Shown: positions 11,201-20,110 of the stretch, piece by piece
Layout: each line of letters starts with the position of its first letter
How positions within the stretch are numbered: position 1 is the first letter of the stretch
Assembly (NCBI GenBank): GCA_903885565.1
Contig: CAISJI010000040.1
Location: forward strand, 1-64,000
Direction: 5' to 3'
Origin: an uncultured Planctomycetaceae bacterium
GTDB lineage: Bacteria; Planctomycetota; Planctomycetia; Pirellulales; UBA1268
Length of the DNA: 64,000 nucleotides
Notes under the pieces: model-generated
Seen by the model: the letters and a program-made list of their open reading frames with translations, nothing else
Told to the model about the DNA's origin: nothing
The model's database searches: none
Translations under genes and position numbers: made by a program

Positions 11201-11989
11201 TCAGTTCATGCTCGGCTTGGTGAGATTGGGCGCCGTGGCGGAGGCGAGGCCGGCCACTGATTCTCTGATCATCCGGGCGTGTTCATCGCCGCCGATCTTT
11301 TCCCGCAAAAACTTCCCCGCCACCTCAACAGCCAGATCCCCCGCCTTCTGGGCGATCGAGGAGAGAGCCTCATCGCGGGCCAAGCCGATCTCGTGGCGGG
11401 CCCGATTCTGTTCTTCCTCAGCTGCCTTGCGGGCTTCGGCAACAATTGTCTGCCGAGTGGCATCTGAATCGCGGCGGGCCTCTTCAAGCATCGTGCGGAC
11501 CTCATCAGAGGCCTCGGCGAGCCTGCGCTCGTAGGAGGCGAGCATCTGCTTGGCCTCAACCTGAGCGGCTTGGGTGGCGGCGATCGTGTCGGCGATGCCC
11601 TGCTCACGCTTGTCGAGTCCTTCCATGATCGGCTTCCAGGCAAACTTCGACAGCAGGGCAAAGAGGCCAAGAAAGACCGCAAACGACCAAATCGCGAGAT
11701 CTTTCTGGAACCAGGCTGGGCTTTCAAACTCTTTCAGAGTCGTGTTTGCCGGCGGATTGTGGCCGATCTCCGGGCCATGGCCGTGGTGTTCGCCATCATG
11801 TCCAGCGCCACTTCCATGGGCCTCGTCGGTCTGGGCAGCCTCCGCCGCGAGGGGCTCAGCCGCCAGCACGCCACCGCAGGCTGCGGCCAGACAGAATCCG
11901 CTGATGACAAGGCCTGCTGCGACAAGCGTGCGCAGCCGAGGCAGAAAGCGAGCCGGAATGGAGGCAGCCGGGCAATGGATTGCGTTCAA
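11201..11989 (-). CDS. atpF: F1Fo ATP synthase b subunit, with signal-like and His-rich N-terminal extension
   Basis: A 262-residue b subunit of the peripheral stalk, roughly 100 residues longer than the usual 156-170. A hydrophobic signal-like stretch (about 20-44) is followed by a His/Gly-rich linker (58-77), then the canonical membrane helix (98-118, LAIWSFAVFLGLFALLSKFAW) and a long charged coiled coil. The extension implies a second membrane segment or a cleaved leader, leaving the linker outside the cytoplasm. AtpB of the same operon also has a His-rich insert, suggesting a shared structural or metal-related role. Only one b-type gene is present. Confidence 0.93.
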   Translation of the reverse strand: MNAIHCPAASIPARFLPRLRTLVAAGLVISGFCLAAACGGVLAAEPLAAEAAQTDEAHGSGAGHDGEHHGHGPEIGHNPPANTTLKEFESPAWFQKDLAIWSFAVFLGLFALLSKFAWKPIMEGLDKREQGIADTIAATQAAQVEAKQMLASYERRLAEASDEVRTMLEEARRDSDATRQTIVAEARKAAEEEQNRARHEIGLARDEALSSIAQKAGDLAVEVAGKFLREKIGGDEHARMIRESVAGLASATAPNLTKPSMN

Positions 11990-12004
11990 GACCTATCTCC
12001 GCGA

Positions 12005-12070
12005 ATGGTGAACAGCAGCACAAACCAACGGGCACAAACCAAAGGACACAAACCAACGGGCACAGGAACC
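12005..12070 (+). repeat. Imperfect tandem repeat in the atpE-atpF gap
   Basis: The gap between atpE and atpF contains three imperfect 14-nt repeats built on CACAAACCAACGGG, with one variant copy CACAAACCAAAGGA. They stand out as AC-rich, G-poor DNA on the plus strand (GT-rich in the transcript). They lie in the leader of atpF. The role is unknown; they could be slippage-prone filler or space out translation of two subunits needed in different amounts. Confidence 0.6.
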
Positions 12071-12193
12071 ATGCAGGCTGCACCGGGCAGGGGCGGGCGC
12101 GAATCGCAATGCGTCCCGCGCCCCGCCCTCGTGCCGATGCTTGTGTCGCGCGGTGGCCGCACGACGAACGCCTCAGAACCGGTGCATCGGCCG

Positions 12194-12508
12194 TTAGGCC
12201 TTCTGCGAGCAGATGAACAGCGCGTAGAACGTGAAGCCTTCGATGAGGGCCGCTGCGATGATCATCGCCGTCTGGATGCTGCCGGAAACCTCAGGCTGGC
12301 GGGCCATGCTCTCGTAGGCTGCCGAAGCCAACTTGCTGATGCCGTAGGCGGCACCGATGACCACCATCGCCACGCTGAAGGCCGAGGTCAGGTCGACGAG
12401 CGAGCGGCCGCCGACGGCGTCCGCGGCGCTGGCCATGTCGGCGAGCAACAGGGTCGCAATCACGGCCAACAGGGTCACGAGGGGACGGGAGAAGAGGGAG
12501 CGAATCAT
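12194..12508 (-). CDS. atpE: F1Fo ATP synthase c subunit with N-terminal signal sequence
   Basis: A 104-residue c subunit, the proton-carrying ring component. A signal-like N-terminus (1-28, cleavage after ASA) precedes two membrane helices with the polar loop ARQPE (R70-P72) and the ion-binding Glu90 in AALIEGFTFYALF. There is no obvious sodium-binding signature, so it is probably proton-coupled. The ATG at 12508 is preceded by AAGGAG; an ATG 39 nt upstream is less likely. Long gaps on both sides (about 200 nt) suggest separate translation control, consistent with high c-subunit stoichiometry. Confidence 0.95.
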   Translation of the reverse strand: MIRSLFSRPLVTLLAVIATLLLADMASAADAVGGRSLVDLTSAFSVAMVVIGAAYGISKLASAAYESMARQPEVSGSIQTAMIIAAALIEGFTFYALFICSQKA

Positions 12509-12726
12509 GACGGGGTCGAACTCCTTGGAACACGAGGAACCGGACATCTGTCCAGCGGAAAAGTGAAAAACCTGAAAACGATCGCTACGGGCGGAAAACG
12601 GTGATCTGTCGCGGCGACAGGATCGCTTGTTCTAGGGGAAAACGTACAAATTTGAAGAGCAGTTTCCGGCAGACGGCTTTTTCGGCAGGCGCCGGCCACT
12701 TCACGGGGAAAAACAGGGGAAAAAGA

Positions 12727-13776
12727 TTAGTGCTGGTGGACGGAAGCCCCGATGAAGAGGGCCGAGAGGAACGTGAAGATATAGGCCTGCAGGAAGGCGA
12801 CGAACAGTTCCAGCACGCTGAACAGCGTGCAACTCAGCACGCTGATCCCGGTGACAGTGGCCCACATCCCCAGGGAGTAACTCGCAGCAGCGCTGATCAG
12901 CCCCATGATGCCGAGCATCACAAGATGCCCGGCGACCATGTTGGCCAGCAAGCGCACGGCGAGAATCAGATGCTTGATGCACAGCCCCAGGATTTCGATG
13001 GCGAAAATCATCGGCTTGAGCAAGATCGCCAGTGGCAACGGCAGATCCATCGAAGGCACCTGATTGGCGAAGAAGCCCAGGAAGCCAAATTTCAGCATGC
13101 CAGCCACGATGACTGTGAGCATCGTCACGCCGGCCAGCGCGAGGGTCACAGAGAACGATGCGGTCGGCGATCCGGCCCACGGGACCATGCCGAGCAGATT
13201 GCAGCCGAGCACAAAGAAAAAGAGCGTCAGCAGCAGCGGCACGAAGCGGTCACCGTCGTGCTTGGCCAGCAGCGCGTGGGCTTTGTGTCCATCGTGTCCA
13301 TGGGCAGCATGCCCCCCGCCATGGGCGTTGTCGCCATGGTCGCCATGGTCGCCATGGTCGTGATCGTGGCTGTCGATGGCGGGGCGGGCGATCTGATCCC
13401 GGACAAACAGAATCATCGATTCAAACAGGTTGGCAAAGCGGCCGCGGGGAGCGGCGCCCGAGCGGAGTTGGGCCGCCAGCTTGGTAAACACCCAGAACAT
13501 GAGCGCCGCCAGCAGCAGTTCCAGCAGCATGTATTTGGAAATACCAAAGCCCGATTTCACCTCATAGAGGCTGTCGAGCTTGGCAAAGGGCTGCGGAATC
13601 AGAACCTTACCATCCATGGCCTCGGTGAAGACCCTCACATCGGTCACGTCGGGATGCCCCTCGCGCAAAAACGCCGGCACATCGTCGAGATTCTTCCAGC
13701 CCTGGCGCCACATCGCCTTGGGCACCTCAAAGAAGTAGCTGTCCTTCAGGTGGTAGATCGGGTTGTGATCAGACAT
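12727..13776 (-). CDS. atpB: F1Fo ATP synthase a subunit with His-rich insert
   Basis: A 349-residue a subunit forming the proton half-channels. The essential Arg is R275 in LILAVRLLANMVAGH. About 80 residues precede the first membrane helix, and a strikingly His/Asp/Gly-rich segment fills residues 137-173, between the first helix and the rest of the channel domain. The protein is much longer than the ~270 residues of the E. coli subunit. It is preceded in the operon by two small membrane-protein genes and followed by atpE. Confidence 0.95.
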   Translation of the reverse strand: MSDHNPIYHLKDSYFFEVPKAMWRQGWKNLDDVPAFLREGHPDVTDVRVFTEAMDGKVLIPQPFAKLDSLYEVKSGFGISKYMLLELLLAALMFWVFTKLAAQLRSGAAPRGRFANLFESMILFVRDQIARPAIDSHDHDHGDHGDHGDNAHGGGHAAHGHDGHKAHALLAKHDGDRFVPLLLTLFFFVLGCNLLGMVPWAGSPTASFSVTLALAGVTMLTVIVAGMLKFGFLGFFANQVPSMDLPLPLAILLKPMIFAIEILGLCIKHLILAVRLLANMVAGHLVMLGIMGLISAAASYSLGMWATVTGISVLSCTLFSVLELFVAFLQAYIFTFLSALFIGASVHQH

Positions 13777-13912
13777 CGGCGGTGTTCCTCGGGCGGGCGG
13801 ACTGGCGGGGGCGACAGCGGGGGCGGGCTGGCGTCACGGCACAACCAGATTTGGAAAGCGGAAGTGTGCTTGATGGGTGGGCTGGCGGTCAATCCGGAGC
13901 CGGAAGATCGCT

Positions 13913-14335
13913 TCATTTCGGCCGAATCGACCCCCACATGATGTGCAGCCCAAGCGCGATGGCAAGCAGCAGCAGATAAAAAAGCACCAGCAGGCCGTCG
14001 GCCCCTGCCTCCCGCAGGGGGGTGCCTGGGCCCTGAAGCCATGCCAAAGCACCCAGCGGCACGAAAATTCGCAGGGCGCTGGAGGCCATCGCGCCGGCCA
14101 CGGCGAGAGCCGGATTGCTGGAGGGCTGGCGGGCGATGAGCCAAGCCCCCACAGCGCTTGAGCCGCTGAGAGTGGCGGCAAAGGCCACGGCCTGCGGCCA
14201 CCCGGGGCGGTTCTCACCGCGGACCAAGGCCAGGCCGGTCGCGCCGGCCACGGCGCCCCCAAGGATCAGCACCCCCAGACGGGTCTGCCGGAGGGCGAGG
14301 TTTGCGGCGAGAGTCTGTGCGCGGCTCTTCAGCAT
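13913..14335 (-). CDS. AtpI-like small membrane protein of the ATP synthase operon
   Basis: A 140-residue protein with about four hydrophobic segments and a basic N-terminus. It sits immediately upstream of atpB, where AtpI (ATP synthase assembly or c-ring chaperone) is normally encoded, and its size and topology fit. Sequence similarity to AtpI is weak by eye, so the call rests mainly on context. It starts 15 nt after the stop of the AtpZ-like gene. Confidence 0.7.
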   Translation of the reverse strand: MLKSRAQTLAANLALRQTRLGVLILGGAVAGATGLALVRGENRPGWPQAVAFAATLSGSSAVGAWLIARQPSSNPALAVAGAMASSALRIFVPLGALAWLQGPGTPLREAGADGLLVLFYLLLLAIALGLHIMWGSIRPK

Positions 14336-14350
14336 GGGGCGGACTGCATT

Positions 14351-14569
14351 TCAGGGACGTTTTTTGGGGGTGGACATCTGTATCAGCCAGTACAGCCCGG
14401 CCGTAAAGCCGAGTCCCAGCCCAATCAGCCCCAGAAAAGCGGTTTTCAAGCGGGCGTCGAGCCAGTTGCCGGCCAGTGCCGGCAGAAACATGACCAACCC
14501 CACGGCCATGATCCGGGAGGCCCAGACCATCGCTTCACCGATCGGAGACTGATCGTTGGCACGCGGCAT
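14351..14569 (-). CDS. AtpZ/AtpI-family small membrane protein
   Basis: A 72-residue protein with two membrane helices and the pattern GNWLDARLKTAFLGLIGLGLG, typical of the AtpZ family found at the head of F1Fo operons and linked to Mg/Ca transport or assembly. Longer in-frame extensions upstream are Arg/Ser-rich and antisense to corA, so I chose the ATG at 14569. It is the first gene of the ATP synthase operon, so the promoter should lie in the gap shared with divergent corA. Confidence 0.8.
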   Translation of the reverse strand: MPRANDQSPIGEAMVWASRIMAVGLVMFLPALAGNWLDARLKTAFLGLIGLGLGFTAGLYWLIQMSTPKKRP

Positions 14570-14690
14570 GGCGATATAGGATAGTCGAACTCTACGCCGC
14601 CGGGCCCCCCGCCCTGCGGAAAGAGATTCCTGAGCCGCCGGGGTTTCCACGCTGCGGCCGATGCGTCTGAGTGATCCGAGAGGGCTTGCC

Positions 14691-15821
14691 ATGGCTTCCC
14701 GTAAACACCGCCGCCGCCGCCGCCATCGGCGGGCCGATCTGAGCCCGGAACTGGGGCCTGAGGCGGGCTTTTCCAGCTTGGAAACTGGCAGTGGAGCGCC
14801 GGTCTCGGCAGGATCCCCCGCCGTGCTGCGCATGCTGGCCTGCGCTGGCCAGATCTGCGAAGAGACGGCTGTGTTGCGGGCCGATGAACTGACTGTGGCC
14901 CGGGAGAAATGGCCCGTGGTCTGGATCGATGTGGAGGGGCTCGATGATCCAGAGACCACCCGCATGGTGGGGGCCGTGTTCGACATCGGCGAACTGGCCC
15001 TGGAAGATGCCGTCACGCCCGATGAGCGGCCGAAAGTGGAGATTTTCGGCCATCAGGTGCTGATTGCCGCCAGAACGGTTCGCTACGAGGGGGATGCGGT
15101 CGTCACTGATCCGGTCTGCCTCTTTCTGGGGGATCGCTATGTCATCACGTTTCGGGAGCGGCAGGCCCGCGATCCCTTCGAGGGAGTGCGCCGGCGGATT
15201 CACCATGGCCGCACCCGCATTGGCCACGAGGGGGCCGATGCCCTCTGCGCCCTGCTGCTCGACGTCATAATTGACGGTTATTTTCCGGTGCTGGAGCAGT
15301 TTGGCGACCGGCTGGAAACCCTCGAGGACGAGGCCCTCAACCGCCCCACGCGGAAGGTGCTCGTCGACATCCACGACGTGCGAAACGACCTCATGACGCT
15401 CAGACGCGCCCTCTGGCCCACCCGCGATCTGCTCCACAGCCTCGGTCGTGAGCCGACGCCGCTGGTGGGGGATCATGCCCGCGCCCATTTCCGCGACTGC
15501 TACGACCACACCATGGAACTGCTCGACCTGATGGAGAGCTTCCGGGAAATTGGCAGCGACCTGCGCGACATTTATCTGGCGAGCATCAACAACCGCATGA
15601 ATGACGTGATGAAAGTGCTGACGGTGATCGCCACGCTCTTCATGCCACTGACGTTCATCACCGGTTACTACGGAATGAACTTCGACACCGATTCTCCGTG
15701 GAACATGCCCCTGCTCTCCTACCGCTACGGCAGCATCGTGGCGATCCTGATGATGCTGGCGACCACGGCGGGGCTGGTGTTTTTCTTCTGGCGGCGGGGG
15801 TGGCTGAGACGCTGGCACTAG
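14691..15821 (+). CDS. corA: Magnesium/cobalt transporter CorA
   Basis: A 376-residue CorA-type pentameric divalent-cation channel. It has the large cytoplasmic alpha/beta domain, a long stalk helix and two C-terminal membrane helices with the selectivity motif YYGMNFD between them, ending in a basic tail. The N-terminus is Arg/His-rich (RKHRRRRRHRR). The ATG at 14691 follows a GAGAGG-like site; an ATG 30 nt upstream is possible. It is divergent from the ATP synthase operon and followed by a terminator. Confidence 0.95.
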   Translation: MASRKHRRRRRHRRADLSPELGPEAGFSSLETGSGAPVSAGSPAVLRMLACAGQICEETAVLRADELTVAREKWPVVWIDVEGLDDPETTRMVGAVFDIGELALEDAVTPDERPKVEIFGHQVLIAARTVRYEGDAVVTDPVCLFLGDRYVITFRERQARDPFEGVRRRIHHGRTRIGHEGADALCALLLDVIIDGYFPVLEQFGDRLETLEDEALNRPTRKVLVDIHDVRNDLMTLRRALWPTRDLLHSLGREPTPLVGDHARAHFRDCYDHTMELLDLMESFREIGSDLRDIYLASINNRMNDVMKVLTVIATLFMPLTFITGYYGMNFDTDSPWNMPLLSYRYGSIVAILMMLATTAGLVFFFWRRGWLRRWH

Positions 15822-15827
15822 CTTTAC

Positions 15828-15857
15828 GGGAAAAAAGCCATCCTGGCCTTTTTTCCC
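15828..15857 (+). terminator. Rho-independent terminator after corA
   Basis: Six bases after the corA stop, GGGAAAAAAGCCA pairs with TGGCCTTTTTTCCC around a TCC loop with one bulged base. The T-run lies in the 3' arm of the stem, and the symmetric A/T runs would make it work in both directions. Confidence 0.75.
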
Positions 15858-16165
15858 TTGGAAACCTCCGGTTTCCGGCGGCCGCATCCCTGCGGCCGGG
15901 GCGCGGGTTGGTGCGGTGGGAGCGCAACGGAAGGCGAGCCGGAGGGATCGGCGAACTTTTCGTGCGTAAGCGACGAGACTTTTGCCGTCCCGCAGGCGGC
16001 CGGTTCGCGTGCTTGGGAAACCTCCGGTTTCTGGCGGCCGCATCCCTGCGGCCGGTTCGCGAACTGGTGCGGTGAGCCGCGCAACAGAAGGCGAGCCGGA
16101 GGGATCGGCGAACGCTGGAGGAGCGATAGCGACGAGACTTTTGCCGTCCCGCAGGCGGTCGGAAT
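15858..16165. repeat. Two tandem ~156-bp repeat units containing inverted A repeats
   Basis: Two tandem units start at about 15860 and 16016. Each opens with a GGAAACC-TCC-GGTTTCC hairpin, then a perfect CGGCCGCA-TCCC-TGCGGCCG hairpin, then an A unit in inverted orientation (15933-16003 and 16091-16162) with the GACGAGACTTTTGCCGTC core. The units differ at scattered positions, so the duplication is not brand new. The stretch fills the convergent gap between corA and the cyclase gene and has no protein-coding character. Confidence 0.8.
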
Positions 16166-16236
16166 TCATGCGCATTCGGTCCGGCTGTCCCCGTAGGCGG
16201 CCGGAATTCGTGCGTAATCGATGGGCCTCCCGTCAG

Positions 16237-17382
<1,146 letters not shown>

Positions 17383-17711
17383 GAAGATTCCCTTGCAAAA
17401 GGCAATGGTGGCGGCCAAGGTGCGGCGCACTGCAGCAGTTTAGGGTAGGGAAAGGCGGTCAGAGCTAGGGCCAGAGGGCGGGAAATGGCGTAGGCCGGGG
17501 CGACCGTGACGCTCGGCCAATGTAGGGAGGCTGAGGCGGGGGGAACGGGGCCGGAGCGGAAAGGGGTGGCAACTGGCGGCGACTGCGCGGGGGTGGCGGA
17601 TGCAGCAAAGGGTGGTGGGGATCGCTCCATCCGGCTGCCGATGGGAAGAGGTGTGGAGGTTGAGAGGGCTGGAGGGCCAGCCACCCACACGCTGCAGAGG
17701 AGGAGCCCCCG
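17383..17711. other. Divergent promoter gap
   Basis: This 329-bp gap separates the divergent cyclase gene and the unknown gene at 17712. It is rich in G-runs on the plus strand and should hold both promoters. I find no clear -35/-10 pair or operator palindrome and no plausible small ORF. Confidence 0.4.
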
Positions 17712-18281
17712 ATGTTTTCCCCAGAACGATCCATCCCTGAGCATGGCCTGCTCACCCGGCTTGGGATGTTTGGTTACAACGTGCTCTGTGGGCTTCCGGG
17801 AGGCACCGATCTGGCCCGCAGGCTGCGGCTGCGCACGAGCAATTTGGTGCGCACCGTGTCGCTGATCCACGCCTCGCACAAGGCGGCGGTGGCCTCGGAA
17901 GCGGCCCGGCGGATGGCGGCGGTGCGGCAGCAGGAAACGCTGGGACTGGCGGGAGCAGGCCGAAGCGAAGCCGGTCGAAGCGAAACGATTCCGCTGGTGA
18001 TTGATGCCGGGGAGGCGGCCCGGCCGGCAACCTCCTCCTGGCTGGAGGCCTGTGCGGGCGGCCCGCTCAATCTGGGGCGCGGCATCCGCACCGAGCATGT
18101 GCTGCGGCTCAACATCGAGAATATCGGCACCGTCGATCTGGTGGCCGATGACGGGTTGCCGATCATGACGGAGGAACAGGCCCGCGACTGCGTGCTCACC
18201 CATCTGGCCCGGGCCCAGCGGCGGGAGCAGGCCCGCGCCCGCCGTCGCGAGAAGCGCCAGGGGCGGCAGGACGCCGCGTAG
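17712..18281 (+). CDS. Hypothetical protein, soluble, basic C-terminus
   Basis: A 189-residue protein I do not recognise. The ATG has a strong GAGGAGGAG site 6 nt upstream. It has no signal peptide or membrane helix, a mixed N-terminal region (1-75), an Ala/Glu/Arg linker, a segment NIENIGTVDLVADDGLPIMTEEQARD (split here only descriptively) and a C-terminal helix very rich in Arg and Gln that could bind nucleic acid. It is convergent with the FkbM gene and only 12 nt separate their stops. Coding is supported by the ribosome binding site and codon pattern, not by homology. Confidence 0.65.
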   Translation: MFSPERSIPEHGLLTRLGMFGYNVLCGLPGGTDLARRLRLRTSNLVRTVSLIHASHKAAVASEAARRMAAVRQQETLGLAGAGRSEAGRSETIPLVIDAGEAARPATSSWLEACAGGPLNLGRGIRTEHVLRLNIENIGTVDLVADDGLPIMTEEQARDCVLTHLARAQRREQARARRREKRQGRQDAA

Positions 18282-18293
18282 GCAACGGCGGGG

Positions 18294-19208
18294 CTACGTC
18301 TTGTCGGAGAGCACCGAGTGTTCGAAGAGCAGGTTCAGAATTTCGCCCTTTGGCGAATAGGTGCCGCGGCGGGCACTCTCAACCTTCTCCATCGACAGAC
18401 GGCATGGTCGAAATCCGAGACGCTCAAAGGCAGCGATGAAATCGGCCAGAGTCGTATTTCGCTTTTCCATGTGGTAGCCGCAGAACTCGACAAGGGCGCG
18501 TTTGACAACGCCGCTCCCGAGCGTGTTTTGGCCGCCTTCAAGCAGGCTGAGTTCGTGTCCTTCGATATCCACCTTGAGAAAATCGACGGAGCGAATGCCT
18601 TGTGTGCTGACGAAGTGGTCGAAGGTCATTCCGTCGAGAGAAATGATTTCGCGACCAGTATCTCCACCGGCAATCCTGCCCCAGCCTGAATTCGTCTCAG
18701 GGGACGTGAGAAATGACACGGCACCGTTCTTGGCGGTGATCGCCACGGAAGTCAACACGCATTGGGTGAGGCCGTTGAGGGCGACATTGCGCGAGAGTTT
18801 GGTGAAATTCTTTGGCGATGCCTCGATCGCATAGACACGCCCGGACGGTCCTGCGAGCGTCGCGAGCAGCAGGGTGTAGAACCCGATGTTTGCGCCGATA
18901 TCCACGCATGTCCAGCCGGGTTGGACATAGCTCCGCAGGAACTCCCGTTCGTGTTGCTCGTAAACGCCCAGATAGATGTCGCGCTGAATCTGATCGGCAA
19001 GATCAACGTCATACATCAGGCCGTTGCAGCGATGGATTCCGCTCGCGACAGGAAGGGCTTCGGGGAGGCTTCCCGCAATCAGATGCTTACCCCGGAAATT
19101 GCGATTGCGAAAGAGTTCAAGCAGGGCTGGTGAGAGTCCTAGGCAAGCCCCCGTCATTTTCGCGAACGGAGTGGCGAAGGCCTTGAGCGACATCTTGAGC
19201 GACATCAT
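18294..19208 (-). CDS. FkbM family methyltransferase
   Basis: A 304-residue SAM-dependent methyltransferase of the FkbM family. The SAM motif is VDIGANIGFYTLLLATLAG with GRVYAIEASPKNF, and the family signature is FLKVDIEGHELSLLEGG. It is better conserved than the FkbM protein at 168-1118. The start is ambiguous because a 12-bp tandem duplication (ATGTCGCTCAAG twice) offers ATGs at 19208, 19205 and 19193, none with a good ribosome binding site. The substrate is unknown. Confidence 0.87.
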   Translation of the reverse strand: MMSLKMSLKAFATPFAKMTGACLGLSPALLELFRNRNFRGKHLIAGSLPEALPVASGIHRCNGLMYDVDLADQIQRDIYLGVYEQHEREFLRSYVQPGWTCVDIGANIGFYTLLLATLAGPSGRVYAIEASPKNFTKLSRNVALNGLTQCVLTSVAITAKNGAVSFLTSPETNSGWGRIAGGDTGREIISLDGMTFDHFVSTQGIRSVDFLKVDIEGHELSLLEGGQNTLGSGVVKRALVEFCGYHMEKRNTTLADFIAAFERLGFRPCRLSMEKVESARRGTYSPKGEILNLLFEHSVLSDKT

Positions 19209-19284
19209 GTGGAATCACTGCCGGATGGTGGTAGGAAACGCGGACGGTTTCCCGCGGCTTCGGCCTGTGAAACAGCACCCGCAG

Positions 19285-19437
19285 GGCAAGCCCCCCGGCG
19301 CGTGAGGGGATCGGGCAAGGTCCGGAGTTCATGCCGGTTCAACCGCTTGGCAAACCGCCCAACTCGTGCCCGGCAAGCCCCCCGGCGCGTGTCGGGTAAG
19401 CTCCCCAACTCGTGCCCGGCAAGCCCCCCGGCGCGTG
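19285..19437 (+). repeat. 46-bp-spaced direct repeats beside tRNA-Gln
   Basis: The 32-nt sequence at 19360-19391, beginning CAACTCGTGCCCGGCAAG and ending GGCGCGTG, is repeated exactly at 19406-19437. A third partial copy of its second half stands at 19285-19304. The arrangement ends 11 bp before the 3' end of tRNA-Gln. The repeats contain CCGG-centred short palindromes but no ORF. Confidence 0.8.
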
Positions 19438-19448
19438 AGGGAAAAAAA

Positions 19449-19519
19449 CTGGGGAACATGGATTCGAACCATGACTAACTGGTTCAGAGCCAGTCGTGCT
19501 ACCGTTACACCATTCCCCA
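19449..19519 (-). tRNA. tRNA-Gln (anticodon CTG)
   Basis: The minus strand folds into a cloverleaf with acceptor stem TGGGGAA/TTCCCCA, a short D-arm, anticodon stem ACTGG/CCAGT with loop CTCTGAA (anticodon CTG, reading CAG), and T-arm CATGG/CCATG with TTCGAAT. CCA is not encoded. A T-run follows the 3' end and may terminate transcription. Confidence 0.95.
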
Positions 19520-20110
19520 AAAAATCAGCCGCACCGCTTTCTCATTCCCATTCAAGACTCGGCCCTTCTGCCGCCAAACCGCTTCAAGAATTCTCCCGAT
19601 CGCCGCCCGCCGGTCAATCGCGACTGCTCAAGAACCTTTCTCAGCAGCCTCACGCTGGCCACAGCCGCTCCAATTGGCCCCGCTGCGGGGCCGCACGTCG
19701 CGTGTGGGGCCACACGGGCAGTATGATTAACCCCGGCCGCCCATGCCGCCGAAATCTGATCTCATCGCCTGCATCAGGGGACAGACTAGCTTTTGCCGGT
19801 CGAGGAGGCAATTGTGACGCACCGGTCAGCCGCGCGGGCCTCGGGAGGCGGGATCGGCGGCCTGTGTGGCGACTGAAAAATGGGGCAGGCCGGTGGCACA
19901 GGCGACCCTCCGACCGGAACCAAGGCTGACAACACGAGACGGCTACGGATACATTGATTCACCGGCCGATGCGGCGGCTGACACCCCCCAAAAAAACTGG
20001 CTTTTGCGGGGCATTTCGGGTGGAAAAAGGCGGGGACGACTTTTCCACGGACAGCTCAGGAAACAGCGGGCCACCGCCGTGATGCAGTACGCGCCACCGG
20101 AGCAACGACC
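19520..20110. other. Gap upstream of the FHA-phosphatase gene
   Basis: This stretch of 590 bp has no credible gene; ORFs here lack ribosome binding sites and are out of character. It contains a run CCCCCCAAAAAAAC at 19983 and one H0-type hairpin (20020-20048). The phosphatase promoter should lie here. Confidence 0.4.
20020..20048 (+). repeat. H0-type hairpin of a dispersed repeat family
   Basis: GTGGAAAAAG and CTTTTCCAC form a 9-bp stem with one bulge around the loop GCGGGGACGA. Very similar hairpins occur at 37037-37067 (arms GTGGAAAAAG/CTTTTTCCAC, loop also ending GGACGA) and 40812-40842. It lies 62 bp upstream of the FHA-phosphatase start. Confidence 0.6.
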
